Assembly: GCA_964510855.1 (NCBI GenBank)
Contig: CAZEDB010000004.1
Location: forward strand, 25,216 to 89,215
Reading direction: 5' to 3'
DNA length: 64,000 nt
DNA from: UBA8828 sp964510855
GTDB lineage: Bacteria > Verrucomicrobiota > Verrucomicrobiia > Opitutales > UBA953
The notes beneath the pieces were generated by a model that saw only the letters and a list, made by a program, of their open reading frames with translations, did not search any database and was not told where the DNA came from. The first letter of the stretch is position 1. Each line of letters begins with the position of its first letter. This document shows, one piece after another, positions 28,801 to 36,589 of the stretch. The position numbers were made by a program, and so were the translations under genes.

Positions 28801-29579
28801 GCGGTGAGTTGCTGAACTTCAGTGCGGGCCAAGCCGGCCGAGGCCTCAAGGGTTGTAACCTGAGCTTGTCGCTCGCCCCACTGATAACCTTGCCAGGCGA
28901 GATCCAAATGGGTGAGCCGATGACGCAGGCGGCGGTAACGAAGCGCCTTGGCAGCTTGACGTTTTAACGACGCAATTTGCCGACCAATTTCTTCGACCAC
29001 GTCGGTGGCACGCGCTAAATTTTGCTCGACTAAAGCGAGCTTAGCTAACGCCTCTTTGCGCTGGGCTTTATATCGGGTTATACCGGCAGCTTCCTCAAAG
29101 AGGTAACGGCGCTCGGCAGGATTGGCGGAAAGAATTTGGTCAATCTGCCCCTGCACCATGAAGGAATACGACATGCGACCCACGCCAGTATCCATGAAGA
29201 GGCGCTGAATATCTTTTAAGCGACAAGGCTTACCATTAATAAAATAGTCGCTCGCCCCTTCGCGATGCAGGCGACGCATCACGGAAACTTCGGCGAACTG
29301 AGTTCCTAACTCTTTCTCACAATCCGCAAAGGTGAGCTCGACTTCGCAAATCGGGAGAGCCTTGCGCTGGTCGGTACCACTGAAAATAACATCCTGCATT
29401 GAGGTACCGCGCAGGGATTTGGCACTTTGCTCACCTAACACCCAACGGATGGCATCGACGATGTTGGATTTACCACAACCATTAGGCCCCACCACCGCAG
29501 TCATACCAGGACCTAGGCCGATGCGGGTGCGATCGGCGAAACTCTTAAAGCCATGGGCGACGATTTCCTTGAGGTACAT
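25845..29579 (-). CDS. smc: Chromosome segregation ATPase SMC
   Basis: 1244 aa from ATG 29579 (MYLKEIVAHGFKSFADRT); 15 extra in-frame codons upstream are not conserved. The N-terminal head has Walker A GPNGCGKSN (residues 31-39), long coiled coils rich in Ala, Glu and Arg flank a central hinge (roughly 500-680), and the C-terminal head has signature LSGGQR and Walker B FCVLDELDAPLDD. It organises and condenses the chromosome with ScpA and ScpB, which are not in this window. It is divergent from rpsU. Confidence 0.97.
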   Translation of the reverse strand: MYLKEIVAHGFKSFADRTRIGLGPGMTAVVGPNGCGKSNIVDAIRWVLGEQSAKSLRGTSMQDVIFSGTDQRKALPICEVELTFADCEKELGTQFAEVSVMRRLHREGASDYFINGKPCRLKDIQRLFMDTGVGRMSYSFMVQGQIDQILSANPAERRYLFEEAAGITRYKAQRKEALAKLALVEQNLARATDVVEEIGRQIASLKRQAAKALRYRRLRHRLTHLDLAWQGYQWGERQAQVTTLEASAGLARTEVQQLTASLAGREAALAQGKEERAAAALRLESAQQALYDLRTARDAAESEGRTAGLRADDLAARVAEARREGEALSVELAELQARLSGGNAEKVAREGEVSQADGAYRGRALEAEEASRAVTQGEAALRQLRQDLLMAEGEITRHRADVINLEVDLRSFQARRAALADGLYQARDERVVAEKRAADCAAVVSRLHGESEAARAAEQACDEQGRALLAEFRALQQTISEQDRVVAKRSAHLGLLEQMQARLEGFSEGAKALLRGELGDAVPVGKAAALSALVDVADPKLSAALEALLGQASEAVALDSADFLPGLVGRLAERDLGRTVFHVPAPARTPTGDVPAWLRPAAEAVRPRLAAAAPLVNSLFAGCHLCPSLAEFLTWWKAHPNFEFLLVATPEGDLIDRRGLVFAGRRAKDDASARGVFSREAEIREGKAHLTEENDRLTALNERAMALQSELDTNEKDRSARRLAFEAASREHGVAAADERAARTALTAADERIARDERQVAELEAAQAVALERLESAKGALAGKEHDIERHRAGIAEAEAGLVVRRAEAERARDALGEFRLGLAERRQLLELADRAISELVQRRAEAEVRLESRRREATSGDQQVEALRAGAAVAAERAAQAAERASQAEITLETERAAQSAREAALEAEERELSSGREARREAEGRLHGLEVALAEATSQSGFIAEKVMTEHQLDIAAVEWRRQLWLADEPFEASAGLDELDDADAEGDATDTSSSTRTSRGEPTAEDLKSLEATDWPPRVREIAALRERLAGMGAVNLVAVEEYASLRQRHDFLRTQSDDLWKSKEELIKAIDEINATSLQLFTDTFEQVRKNFAFTFERLFNGGKADLHLVQAEDVLDSGIEIIAQPPGTKLRGISLLSGGQRTMTAVALLFAIYMVKPSPFCVLDELDAPLDDVNVTRFTDIVREFTRHSQFLVITHKKGTVAAADAIFGVTMQEKGVTRVYSMRFNRDRDEPEVIPGAR

Positions 29580-29717
29580 CGGCGAGGTAGCGGTCAGACT
29601 TGGCCCCGCTGCACAGGTCGGCAAGCGCCGAGTGGCCCCTAGCCCCCTTTTTGGGGGGACGGATTCGGAGTTGACCCCGACCCCGCCCTGCCCTTTCCCT
29701 CAACCCTTACCACATCC

Positions 29718-29918
29718 ATGCCCGTCGAAATCAAGATCCGCAAAGGAGAAGCCGTTGATAAAGCGTTACGCCGCCTCAAAAAGAAGGTGGACCGCGAAAA
29801 CATCATCAAAGACGCCCGCGCTAAGCGTGGCTTCGAAAAGCCCACCACCCGCCGTCGTCGTAAGAATAAGGTCAAGGCCTTTAACGCCTACCTCCGTAAG
29901 AAGTGGGAGAATAAGTAA
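29718..29918 (+). CDS. rpsU: Ribosomal protein bS21
   Basis: 66 aa, small and basic. MPVEIKIRKGEAVDKALRRL and the Lys/Arg-rich C-terminus are typical. In bacteria of the Bacteroidota and PVC type, bS21 sits near the 16S 3' end and can occlude the anti-Shine-Dalgarno, which is of interest given how few Shine-Dalgarno sites this window has. It is a plus-strand single gene with its own terminator. The 138-bp divergent spacer with smc contains a CCCCC-TTTTT-GGGGG hairpin (29643-29657). Confidence 0.96.
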   Translation: MPVEIKIRKGEAVDKALRRLKKKVDRENIIKDARAKRGFEKPTTRRRRKNKVKAFNAYLRKKWENK

Positions 29919-29936
29919 GAGCTAAACTCATCCTTC

Positions 29937-29964
29937 AAAAACCCGGTCACAGACCGGGTTTTTT
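29937..29964 (+). terminator. Rho-independent terminator of rpsU
   Basis: A 9-bp perfect stem AACCCGGTC / GACCGGGTT with an ACA loop, extended by flanking A and T runs and followed by a T-tract. It begins about 20 nt after the rpsU stop. Confidence 0.93.
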
Positions 29965-30095
29965 GTTTGTCACCCATCAACCGAGCGGGACGGCAGCTAG
30001 CTAGCTCGTTAGCTATTCTAGCCACTATCCCTCATCTCCCATCCCTAATCCCTAATCTCTCATCTCTTATCCCTCATCCCCAAAAAAAGACCGCC
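29965..30095. repeat. Pyrimidine-rich low-complexity spacer
   Basis: No gene is visible between the rpsU terminator and the assembly gap. It starts with GCTAG-type repeats, then consists of degenerate 6-8 nt units of the ATCCCTAA / CTCATCT kind, ending in an A-tract. The last 55 nt (30041-30095) are repeated exactly after the gap. Confidence 0.8.
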
Positions 30096-30195
30096 NNNNN
30101 NNNNNNNNNNNNNNNNNNNNNNNNNNNNNNNNNNNNNNNNNNNNNNNNNNNNNNNNNNNNNNNNNNNNNNNNNNNNNNNNNNNNNNNNNNNNNNN
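30096..30195. other. Assembly gap (100 N), probably spurious
   Basis: Exactly 100 N, flanked on both sides by the same 55-nt sequence (30041-30095 and 30196-30250). This is what results when two contigs overlapping by one assembly k-mer are scaffolded instead of merged, so the true gap may be negative (minus 55). Confidence 0.9.
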
Positions 30196-30236
30196 ATCCC
30201 TAATCCCTAATCTCTCATCTCTTATCCCTCATCCCC

Positions 30237-30263
30237 AAAAAAAGACCGCCCCGTAGGGCGGTC
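30237..30263 (-). terminator. Rho-independent terminator of glnA
   Basis: A perfect 8-bp stem GACCGCCC / GGGCGGTC with a 4-nt loop (30244-30263). On the minus strand it is followed by seven T residues (30243-30237). It lies 24 nt after the glutamine synthetase stop codon. Part of the same hairpin is duplicated at 30081-30095 by the assembly artefact. Confidence 0.95.
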
Positions 30264-30287
30264 GTTCATCAATCACTGACTTCAACC

Positions 30288-32468
30288 TTAGCGAATGAAG
30301 AGCAACTCTTGGTAGGTAGGCAGAGGCCAGAGCGTATCGGCCACAATCTCCTCCAGCGCATCTGCGGACTCACGAACCTTAAGCATAGCCGGGAGAACCT
30401 TATCTACGGCATGACGAGCCGCTGCATGGGTATCGGCGTGCGAGACATCGCGTAGGCGATCAAGCTGATCAATCGAGGTCGCCAACGCATCAGTGAGCTT
30501 AGCGACTTCGGCCAAGGCCTTGCCTGCAGCCTTACCGCCCGCTGCCTTAAGGGCTTCGTGCGAGGCGGCTAAGTCACGGGCATGAGCAAAGGCCGCAGGA
30601 AGAATAACCGTACGAGCAATCTCAGAGGTGAGCTTAGATTCGGTGCCGACCGTGAGCACGTAGGAGTGAGTGTAGATTTCCTCGCGGGCTTCTAACTCGC
30701 GCTTGGAGAGCACGCCTTGACGCTCGAAGACCTCAACCGTACTCGCGTGAGCAATCTCAGGAAGGGCGTCGGGCGTCGTGCGAAGATTCTTTAAGCCGCG
30801 CTTCTCCGCCTCTTTATGCCATGCCTCAGAGTAACCGTTACCGTTAAAGATAATCCGGCTGTGCTTCTGTAAGACATCTTTGACCACGTTAGCGAGGGCG
30901 GCGTTAAAGCCAGCCTTCTTACCTTGGGTCTCAGCCTCAATGCGTTCGCAGATATACTCAATGGAGTCGGCTACGATAGTATTAAGAGCTACTAACGGAC
31001 CTGCGACAGAGAAGGAGGAGCCAACCGCGCGGAATTCGAACTTATTACCTGTGAAGGCAAACGGGCTCGTCCGATTACGGTCGCCTGCATCCTTAGGCAG
31101 CACGGGCAAGGAATCAGTGCCGAGATGCATCGTGCCGCCCGACTTAGAGGTCTTGGCCGCACCACTCTTGCGGAGTTGCTCAAACACGTCAGCCAACATG
31201 TCACCTAGGTAGATGGAGATAATCGCCGGAGGAGCCTCATTGGCACCCAGACGGTGGTCATTGCCAGCCGAAGCCACGGTGGCGCGAAGCAGACCTTGGT
31301 GAAGATCAACTGCACGGATAACCGCGGTAGTGAAGGCGATGAACTGCGCGTTGTCGTGAGGGGTTGAACCAGGCTCGAGCAAGTTACCCACCCGTGCACC
31401 ACCGAGCGACCAATTGACGTGCTTGCCTGAACCATTAACTCCGGCGAAAGGCTTTTCGGCGAGGAGGCAGACGAAGCCGTGCTTAGCGGCGACGCTCTTA
31501 AGCACCGTCATGGTAAGCATCTGGTGGTCGTGCGCGACGTTGGCCGTCTCGAAAATAGGCGCGACCTCGAACTGTGCGGGAGCAACTTCGTTGTGACGGG
31601 TCTTAATTGGAATCCCGAGTTTGAAGCACTCGAGTTCAGCTTCCATCATACAAGCTAACACGCGCGAAGGAACGGTGCCGAAGTATTGGTCTTCGAACTC
31701 CTGACCCTTAGCAGGCTTAGCACCGAAGAGGGAGCGACCACAGGTGTAGAGGTCCGGGCGAAGATGGAAGAGACGGGAATCAATTAGGAAGTACTCTTGC
31801 TCAGGGCCGCAGGTAGCAGCGATGTAACCATGATCGGTATTGCCGAAAAGTTTAAGCAGACGACCGGCAGCACGATTCAGTGCCGCCATGGAACGAAGCA
31901 ACGGCGTCTTCTTATCGAGCGCTTCACCTGTCCAGGAAACGAAGGCGGTAGGGATGCAAAGGGTGGAACCGTTCTCGGTATCAAAAATGTAAGCAGGGGA
32001 ACTAACATCCCACGCCGTATAACCCCGGGCTTCGAAGGTAGCGCGCAGACCGCCGTTGGGGAAGGAGGAGGCGTCGGGCTCAGCCTGAATCAGAGCCTTA
32101 CCCGCAAACTGCGCCAGCGTGCCTGAACCTGAAGGCTCAAAAAATGTATCGTGCTTCTCGGCCGTAGAACCGGTTAAAGGGTAGAAGACGTGCGCGTAGT
32201 GGGTAGCGCCACGCTCGAGGGCCCAATCCTTCATGGCGGAGGCGACAATATCGGCGACGCTGTTATCCAACTTGGCACCATGCTCGATGGCGGCGCGCAA
32301 GGCCTTGAACACGCCCTTGGGCAGACGTTTCTCCATCTTATCGAGGGAGAAGACGTTTTGGCCGTAGACCGTATCGAGCTTCTCAGAACGGAAGTCGAAG
32401 GTCCCCTTTAAGCGGGGCTGGCTGGCGATACTAGCAATCGCGGCGGAACGAGGGGTGTGGGTGCTCAT
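30288..32468 (-). CDS. glnN: Glutamine synthetase type III
   Basis: 726 aa from ATG 32468 (MSTHTPRSAAIAS). The length and motifs are those of GSIII, not the 470-aa GSI: FDFRSEKLDTVYGQNVFSL near the N-terminus, CGPEQEYFLID, IKTRHNEVAPAQFEVAP, and LLAEKPFAGVNGSGKHVNW for glutamate and ATP binding. It makes glutamine from glutamate, ammonia and ATP in the cytoplasm. It is monocistronic, with a terminator downstream. Its leader contains overlapping hairpins (32522-32579), a likely site of control. Confidence 0.97.
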   Translation of the reverse strand: MSTHTPRSAAIASIASQPRLKGTFDFRSEKLDTVYGQNVFSLDKMEKRLPKGVFKALRAAIEHGAKLDNSVADIVASAMKDWALERGATHYAHVFYPLTGSTAEKHDTFFEPSGSGTLAQFAGKALIQAEPDASSFPNGGLRATFEARGYTAWDVSSPAYIFDTENGSTLCIPTAFVSWTGEALDKKTPLLRSMAALNRAAGRLLKLFGNTDHGYIAATCGPEQEYFLIDSRLFHLRPDLYTCGRSLFGAKPAKGQEFEDQYFGTVPSRVLACMMEAELECFKLGIPIKTRHNEVAPAQFEVAPIFETANVAHDHQMLTMTVLKSVAAKHGFVCLLAEKPFAGVNGSGKHVNWSLGGARVGNLLEPGSTPHDNAQFIAFTTAVIRAVDLHQGLLRATVASAGNDHRLGANEAPPAIISIYLGDMLADVFEQLRKSGAAKTSKSGGTMHLGTDSLPVLPKDAGDRNRTSPFAFTGNKFEFRAVGSSFSVAGPLVALNTIVADSIEYICERIEAETQGKKAGFNAALANVVKDVLQKHSRIIFNGNGYSEAWHKEAEKRGLKNLRTTPDALPEIAHASTVEVFERQGVLSKRELEAREEIYTHSYVLTVGTESKLTSEIARTVILPAAFAHARDLAASHEALKAAGGKAAGKALAEVAKLTDALATSIDQLDRLRDVSHADTHAAARHAVDKVLPAMLKVRESADALEEIVADTLWPLPTYQELLFIR

Positions 32469-32521
32469 GGATGTAGGAATTCGTAAAAAATTAAGCAAAG
32501 CCTGTGCCAAGGGGAGGACTA

Positions 32522-32579
32522 GCCTATATTGTGTCTATTTTTAGACAAAAATAGGCTTAATGCCTATTAAAAGGCATTA
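32522..32579 (-). promoter_or_regulatory. Overlapping alternative hairpins in the glutamine synthetase leader
   Basis: Four short segments can pair in mutually exclusive ways: GCCTAT (32522-32527) with ATAGGC (32551-32556); AATAGGC (32550-32556) with GCCTATT (32562-32568); TAATGCCT (32558-32565) with AGGCATTA (32572-32579). A further TGTCTA/TAGACA hairpin lies at 32532-32547. This could be an attenuator-like RNA switch or a set of operator half-sites. It ends 53 nt before the start codon. Confidence 0.5.
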
Positions 32580-32590
32580 TTTACCTGGTG

Positions 32591-32596
32591 ATTATA
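32591..32596 (-). promoter_or_regulatory. Candidate -10 element of the glutamine synthetase gene
   Basis: TATAAT on the minus strand, a perfect -10 consensus, just upstream of the hairpin leader and 12 nt before the 3' end of mscL in gene orientation. No good -35 is seen at 17 nt, so an activator may be needed. It would give a leader of about 115 nt carrying the alternative hairpins. Confidence 0.4.
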
Positions 32597-32602
32597 CCCC
32601 AA

Positions 32603-32989
32603 TCAACGCCGGTTGCGTAGAAGGTCGCGAATTTCGGTCAAGAGCAGCTCTTCCTTGCTTGGAGCTGGAGGGGCCACGGGGGTGGCGGGCGGCGCGGCCT
32701 TACGCGCACTTAAAGTATTGGCCACTTTCACTAGAGCAAAAACCACCGCCGCCGTAACCATAAATCCTAAAACCGCGGCAAGGAATTTGCCGTACTTCAC
32801 ACCCATCCATTGCACTTTTTCAAGTTCGGCAACGCCCAACGCGGTCATAGCGGGCTGGAGCAGAAGCGGAGCAATGACATCGCCGATCATCGAACTCACG
32901 ATGGCGTTAAAGGCCGCTCCAAGAATAACCGCGACCGCTAGGTCGAGGACATTGCCACGGAGAATGAACTGTCGGAATTCAGCAAACAT
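32603..32989 (-). CDS. mscL: Large-conductance mechanosensitive channel MscL
   Basis: 128 aa from ATG 32989 (MFAEFRQFILRGNVLDLAV), family length. Two membrane helices are visible: the pore helix DLAVAVILGAAFNAIVSSM and a second at about residues 75-95. The C-terminal cytoplasmic helix ends in KEELLLTEIRDLL. The homopentamer opens under membrane tension to release solutes in osmotic down-shock. It lies 19 nt downstream of the outer-membrane protein gene. Confidence 0.97.
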   Translation of the reverse strand: MFAEFRQFILRGNVLDLAVAVILGAAFNAIVSSMIGDVIAPLLLQPAMTALGVAELEKVQWMGVKYGKFLAAVLGFMVTAAVVFALVKVANTLSARKAAPPATPVAPPAPSKEELLLTEIRDLLRNRR

Positions 32990-33008
32990 CGTAGGGGTAA
33001 TAAACGAC

Positions 33009-33764
33009 TCAGCGCCAGCGATAGACGAGACGCAGGAAGTAGGTGTTCTGTAACTTCTGGTCGCTCTCAGAACGATAGTCCTGCAGCAGACCAATACGTA
33101 ACCCCATGGGTGTATCTTTCAAAAGAAATTCAAAGGAGCTTTCGTGACGAATGGTGACGTCGGATAAATCCTCGAGCGAGGGCACCGCATCAACCCCAAT
33201 GCGCAACTTACCCCAAGCGAGTTCGCGTTCATAAGCTAAACCAAGGTCAAGCGCAGCACTGCTGACATCAGGGTCACCATTATCTAAGTTCTCCACCCGA
33301 TAACCTAAACCAGCGCGAACATCGAAGCTGCCTTTATCATCCTGCTGCAACCGATAGCCCAAGCCGCCCGTAGCCAACGCCATCAGATCGAGGTCGCGCA
33401 CCCGATCATAGCCGGCATCGGCACGGGTATACCAAAAGGTCGCCTCCGCCAGCGTTTGCTCATAACTAACTTTGGCCAAGAGGTCGTCGGCCGATTTTTC
33501 GTCTTCGGTCGTAGCGGTATTCCCTCGGATGCTGGCTAAAGTTTTTGAAACGTCCTTTTCCTCAAACTCAGCCCGCACACCTGCGCTGAGCGTTGTGCCA
33601 TTTTTTTCACCGGAGCGGCCGCCGAGATCAAGATCGGCTTCATAGTTCCAGGCTGGGGGCTCGACCGCCAGGGGCGCGTTAGCATCCACCGCTGCAGGTG
33701 CGGGGGCGACGGTCTCTTGAGCGGTAATCGAAGCGGCAACGAGTAGGGGTAAGAATAATCGCAT
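33009..33764 (-). CDS. DUF481-like outer-membrane beta-barrel protein
   Basis: 251 aa with a signal peptide (about residues 1-16). After a short Pro/Ala linker come alternating beta strands (YEADLDLGGRSGEKNGTTL, LAKVSYEQTLAEATFWYTR, GLGYRLQQDDKGSFDVRAG), a pattern typical of the YdiY/DUF481 salt-inducible outer-membrane family. It ends in LVYRWR. Its function is unknown; proximity to mscL (19 nt) may hint at a shared osmotic theme, which is speculative. Confidence 0.8.
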   Translation of the reverse strand: MRLFLPLLVAASITAQETVAPAPAAVDANAPLAVEPPAWNYEADLDLGGRSGEKNGTTLSAGVRAEFEEKDVSKTLASIRGNTATTEDEKSADDLLAKVSYEQTLAEATFWYTRADAGYDRVRDLDLMALATGGLGYRLQQDDKGSFDVRAGLGYRVENLDNGDPDVSSAALDLGLAYERELAWGKLRIGVDAVPSLEDLSDVTIRHESSFEFLLKDTPMGLRIGLLQDYRSESDQKLQNTYFLRLVYRWR

Positions 33765-33830
33765 AGAGGTTTGGTAAGAAGCCTAGGTTAGGTTGCCAAT
33801 CGGAAAAAACCGTGTTGAACTAGATGAGTA

Positions 33831-35171
33831 ATGCTCGATGCGCTCATCATTGGAGCTGGCCCAGCTGGGTTAGGATGCGCCTCCGCAGTTGCTGAGCGCG
33901 GCGGTTCGCTGCGCATCCTTGAGTCCTCGTCGCGTGCAGGTGGGGCCGTGCAAACGTTACGCGAGGCAGGTTGGACGGTGGAACTTGGTCCGCATACCCT
34001 CCAACTAGAGAACCTCGCTGATGCTGAGCTTCTCAAGTCGCTTGGACTTGAAGCCGAAATGCTAGATGCGGATCTAGCAGCTGCTCGCCGCTTCATCGCC
34101 TGGGAAGGTCAGTTACACACACTCGGCGCCAAACCTACCTCACTGCTCAGAAGTGCCCTCTTAACCTTTGCGGGTAAATGTCGACTTCTTGCCGAAATCT
34201 TTGTGCCGCGCGGGAACGATACCCACGAGAGTTTACTGGCATTTGTCGAACGGCGCATGGGCCAAGAAGTCGCAGACCGGCTCCTAGATCCGATGGTAAA
34301 CGGAATTTTTGCCGGCGACCCCGGTCGCCTCATTGCCAAGTACACCCTGCCCACTTTAGTCGAAATGGAACGTACACACCGTTCGATTTTGTGGGCGTTA
34401 AGCCAACGTCGAGGAGCCGCTCGACGCATCATTGGATTTAAAGGCGGACTGCAGCGAATCATTGAAGTCATGCAGTCCCAACTCGCGCCTGGAAGTTTAC
34501 GCACCCAAGCCAACGTAACCCGGTTAATAAAAATACCTCAAGGATGGCAAGTGGCATGGCGAGAATCCGACGGCACAGACCACACCGCTGAAACCCGTCA
34601 GTTAATTATCACTGCCCCCCCTTGGAAATGGGGCAATCTGCCTTTTGAGACAAGCCTCGCTCGCGTCCAGCAAGAGGCCCAACGGGTCGAAGCCCCTCCG
34701 CTCACCTTGGTGGTACGGGGCTACGACCGAAAACAAGTAGCTCACCCGCTGAATGGCTTCGGCTTACTTGCTCCTCGTCTCGAGCGTCGGCGCATTCTCG
34801 GCGTCCTGTTTCCGTCTTCAGTTTTCCCCCAGTGTGCGCCTGAAGGAAAAGTTTTACTCTCTACTTTTATTGGCGGTACGCGTGCACCCGAGCAGGCGTG
34901 GCTAGATGATGAAGCAACGGGGAAACTGGTAGACCAAGAGTTGGGCGACTTACTCGGCGTACAAGGTTCGCCCGAACGCCAGTGGATCATGCGTTGGCCG
35001 CAAGCGATACCGCAATACCATCACGGTCACGGTCGATTCCTCGAAGCCCTAGCAGTCGCAGAGCAACAACATCCTGGCTTACATTTTGTCGGTAACTTCC
35101 GCGACGGCGTCTCTTTAATGTCTACCCTGCGACGCGGGCGGGAATTAGGTCGTAGCCTACCCCTGAGCTGA
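33831..35171 (+). CDS. hemY: Protoporphyrinogen/coproporphyrinogen oxidase, FAD-dependent
   Basis: 446 aa, HemY/HemG-type. The N-terminal dinucleotide-binding motif is IIGAGPAGLGCASAVAERGG, followed by LESSSRAGGAVQT. The substrate region (GFGLLAPRLERRRILGVLF, VLLSTFIGG) and the C-terminal FAD motif (GLHFVGNFRDGVSL) match the oxygen-dependent enzyme. It oxidises the porphyrinogen ring late in haem synthesis. Which substrate is used cannot be told from sequence. It is divergent from the DUF481 gene, and its last 15 bp overlap the convergent MFS gene. Confidence 0.9.
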   Translation: MLDALIIGAGPAGLGCASAVAERGGSLRILESSSRAGGAVQTLREAGWTVELGPHTLQLENLADAELLKSLGLEAEMLDADLAAARRFIAWEGQLHTLGAKPTSLLRSALLTFAGKCRLLAEIFVPRGNDTHESLLAFVERRMGQEVADRLLDPMVNGIFAGDPGRLIAKYTLPTLVEMERTHRSILWALSQRRGAARRIIGFKGGLQRIIEVMQSQLAPGSLRTQANVTRLIKIPQGWQVAWRESDGTDHTAETRQLIITAPPWKWGNLPFETSLARVQQEAQRVEAPPLTLVVRGYDRKQVAHPLNGFGLLAPRLERRRILGVLFPSSVFPQCAPEGKVLLSTFIGGTRAPEQAWLDDEATGKLVDQELGDLLGVQGSPERQWIMRWPQAIPQYHHGHGRFLEALAVAEQQHPGLHFVGNFRDGVSLMSTLRRGRELGRSLPLS

Positions 35172-36503
35172 AGGCGCTGGTAAGGTTTTAATTAACCACC
35201 AACCTGGTAAAAGTAAAAGCGCGCCTGCGATGTAAACTGCTTGGTGACTACCGGTGTGGAAAAAGGTATAGCCGGCAGCGATGGGACCAACAATACGAGC
35301 GAGGGCGCCTGCCGAACGTAGGATACCAAGATTACGACCCTGTTCCTCGGGCGGCGAATACAAGGAAACCAACGAGGACAGGCTGGGTAAAATCAAACCA
35401 GTGGAAAAAGCGAGGAGACCTGTAGCGGCAAAGAAGGGCACCAATAGGGAGGATGCTGCTACTGCCCCAGGTTCGGGATAAGGAATTAAGCCGATGGCAA
35501 AAAGCGCTACCGCGCCGGTGGCAAAACCCAAACCGGCGATGGCGCGCTCACCAAAGCGACGCACCAGGAAGCGACCCGCTAATCCTTGCGCAGTGATGAG
35601 GCAAAGACCGTTGGAAAGGAAGAGCCAAGCATTGTCCTGCGGCCCAAAGAGAAAAAGCGCGGCAGTTAAAAAAACCACCGTGTTCTCCATACCCGTGAAG
35701 GCAACTTGGTAGGCGAGGTTAGCAAACGAGGCACGTCGGATACCGCCGGGAGGCGTACGGAATAAACCCAAGAAAGCGCCACGCGATTCGGTGGCACGTC
35801 CCGTCGCAGGCAAGGTTTCAGGGAAGAGTAACCAAACCAGCAAAAGGTTGAGTGCCGCTAACACCGCTGAAACCGCCGCTGGGAAAGAAAATGGATTGAG
35901 CGCTACGGCCGAGGCGCCGACCTCAAGATCCGGCAGACTAAAGCCGGCCGAGAAACCCCCGATAACGGGGCCGAAGAGGAAGCCGAGTCCGATGGCAATC
36001 CCAACCACCGCCATACCGCGACTGCGATTAGCTCGCTCGGTAATATCTGCGGCCGCTGCACTCGCGACCGCAATATTACCTGCAGCTAAACCACAGAGCG
36101 CACGTGAAAGTAGGAAGATCCAAAACTGACCTGCAAAAATCCAGAGGATGTAGGCGAAGAGATTAACCAACAGCGTCGCAACTAAGACGGGGCGACGACC
36201 GATGCGGTCGGACAAACTTCCCCACAACGGCGAACAAATAAATTGAAGCAGGGAAAATCCCGCACTCAGTAAACCGCCAAAAAGTACCGCCACTAGCTCA
36301 GGTCGGGGCTCAGTTCCTGCTAACCAACGGGCCGCATCGACCGCCGAGCCAACCAAGGTACCTTGCGAACCCTCCGACTCAAGATAGTGCCGGAGCAAAT
36401 CGGGGAACATCGGGATAATGACGGCAAAGCCGACAATATCCATAAACACGGTAAGGAAGATGAGGCCGAGGGTGCGGCGGTTCTTCGGTTGAGCATCTAC
36501 CAT
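35157..36503 (-). CDS. MFS transporter, TetA-like drug/proton antiporter family
   Basis: 448 aa from ATG 36503 (MVDAQPKNRRTLGLIFLT); further in-frame codons upstream are not conserved. Twelve hydrophobic segments are visible. The first helix contains VFMDIVGFAVIIPMFPDLL, and the loop 2-3 motif A reads GSLSDRIGRRPVL, both typical of the TetA-like DHA1 group. It probably exports a small molecule using the proton gradient; substrate unknown. It is convergent with hemY and divergent from the DUF362-like gene. Confidence 0.9.
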   Translation of the reverse strand: MVDAQPKNRRTLGLIFLTVFMDIVGFAVIIPMFPDLLRHYLESEGSQGTLVGSAVDAARWLAGTEPRPELVAVLFGGLLSAGFSLLQFICSPLWGSLSDRIGRRPVLVATLLVNLFAYILWIFAGQFWIFLLSRALCGLAAGNIAVASAAAADITERANRSRGMAVVGIAIGLGFLFGPVIGGFSAGFSLPDLEVGASAVALNPFSFPAAVSAVLAALNLLLVWLLFPETLPATGRATESRGAFLGLFRTPPGGIRRASFANLAYQVAFTGMENTVVFLTAALFLFGPQDNAWLFLSNGLCLITAQGLAGRFLVRRFGERAIAGLGFATGAVALFAIGLIPYPEPGAVAASSLLVPFFAATGLLAFSTGLILPSLSSLVSLYSPPEEQGRNLGILRSAGALARIVGPIAAGYTFFHTGSHQAVYIAGALLLLPGWWLIKTLPAPSAQG

Positions 36504-36589
36504 AGACGCACGGTGAGGTTCTAGGTCCAACGAGCAAACATGAAAGCAGGTTACCTTGCGATAGCTAGGCAAACGGTTCTAATTGCGGG

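Noticed and set aside
29643..29657. CCCCC-TTTTT-GGGGG hairpin as a terminator
   Set aside because: It lies in the divergent smc/rpsU promoter spacer and has no T-tract on either side; left as an unexplained small dyad.
29967..30203. Open frame across the 30096-30195 gap
   Set aside because: It is low-complexity spacer plus N; no protein-like composition.
30001..30250. CCCTAA-like strings as a telomere or genuine tandem duplication
   Set aside because: Units are degenerate, and the exact 55-nt copy is explained by a scaffolding artefact.
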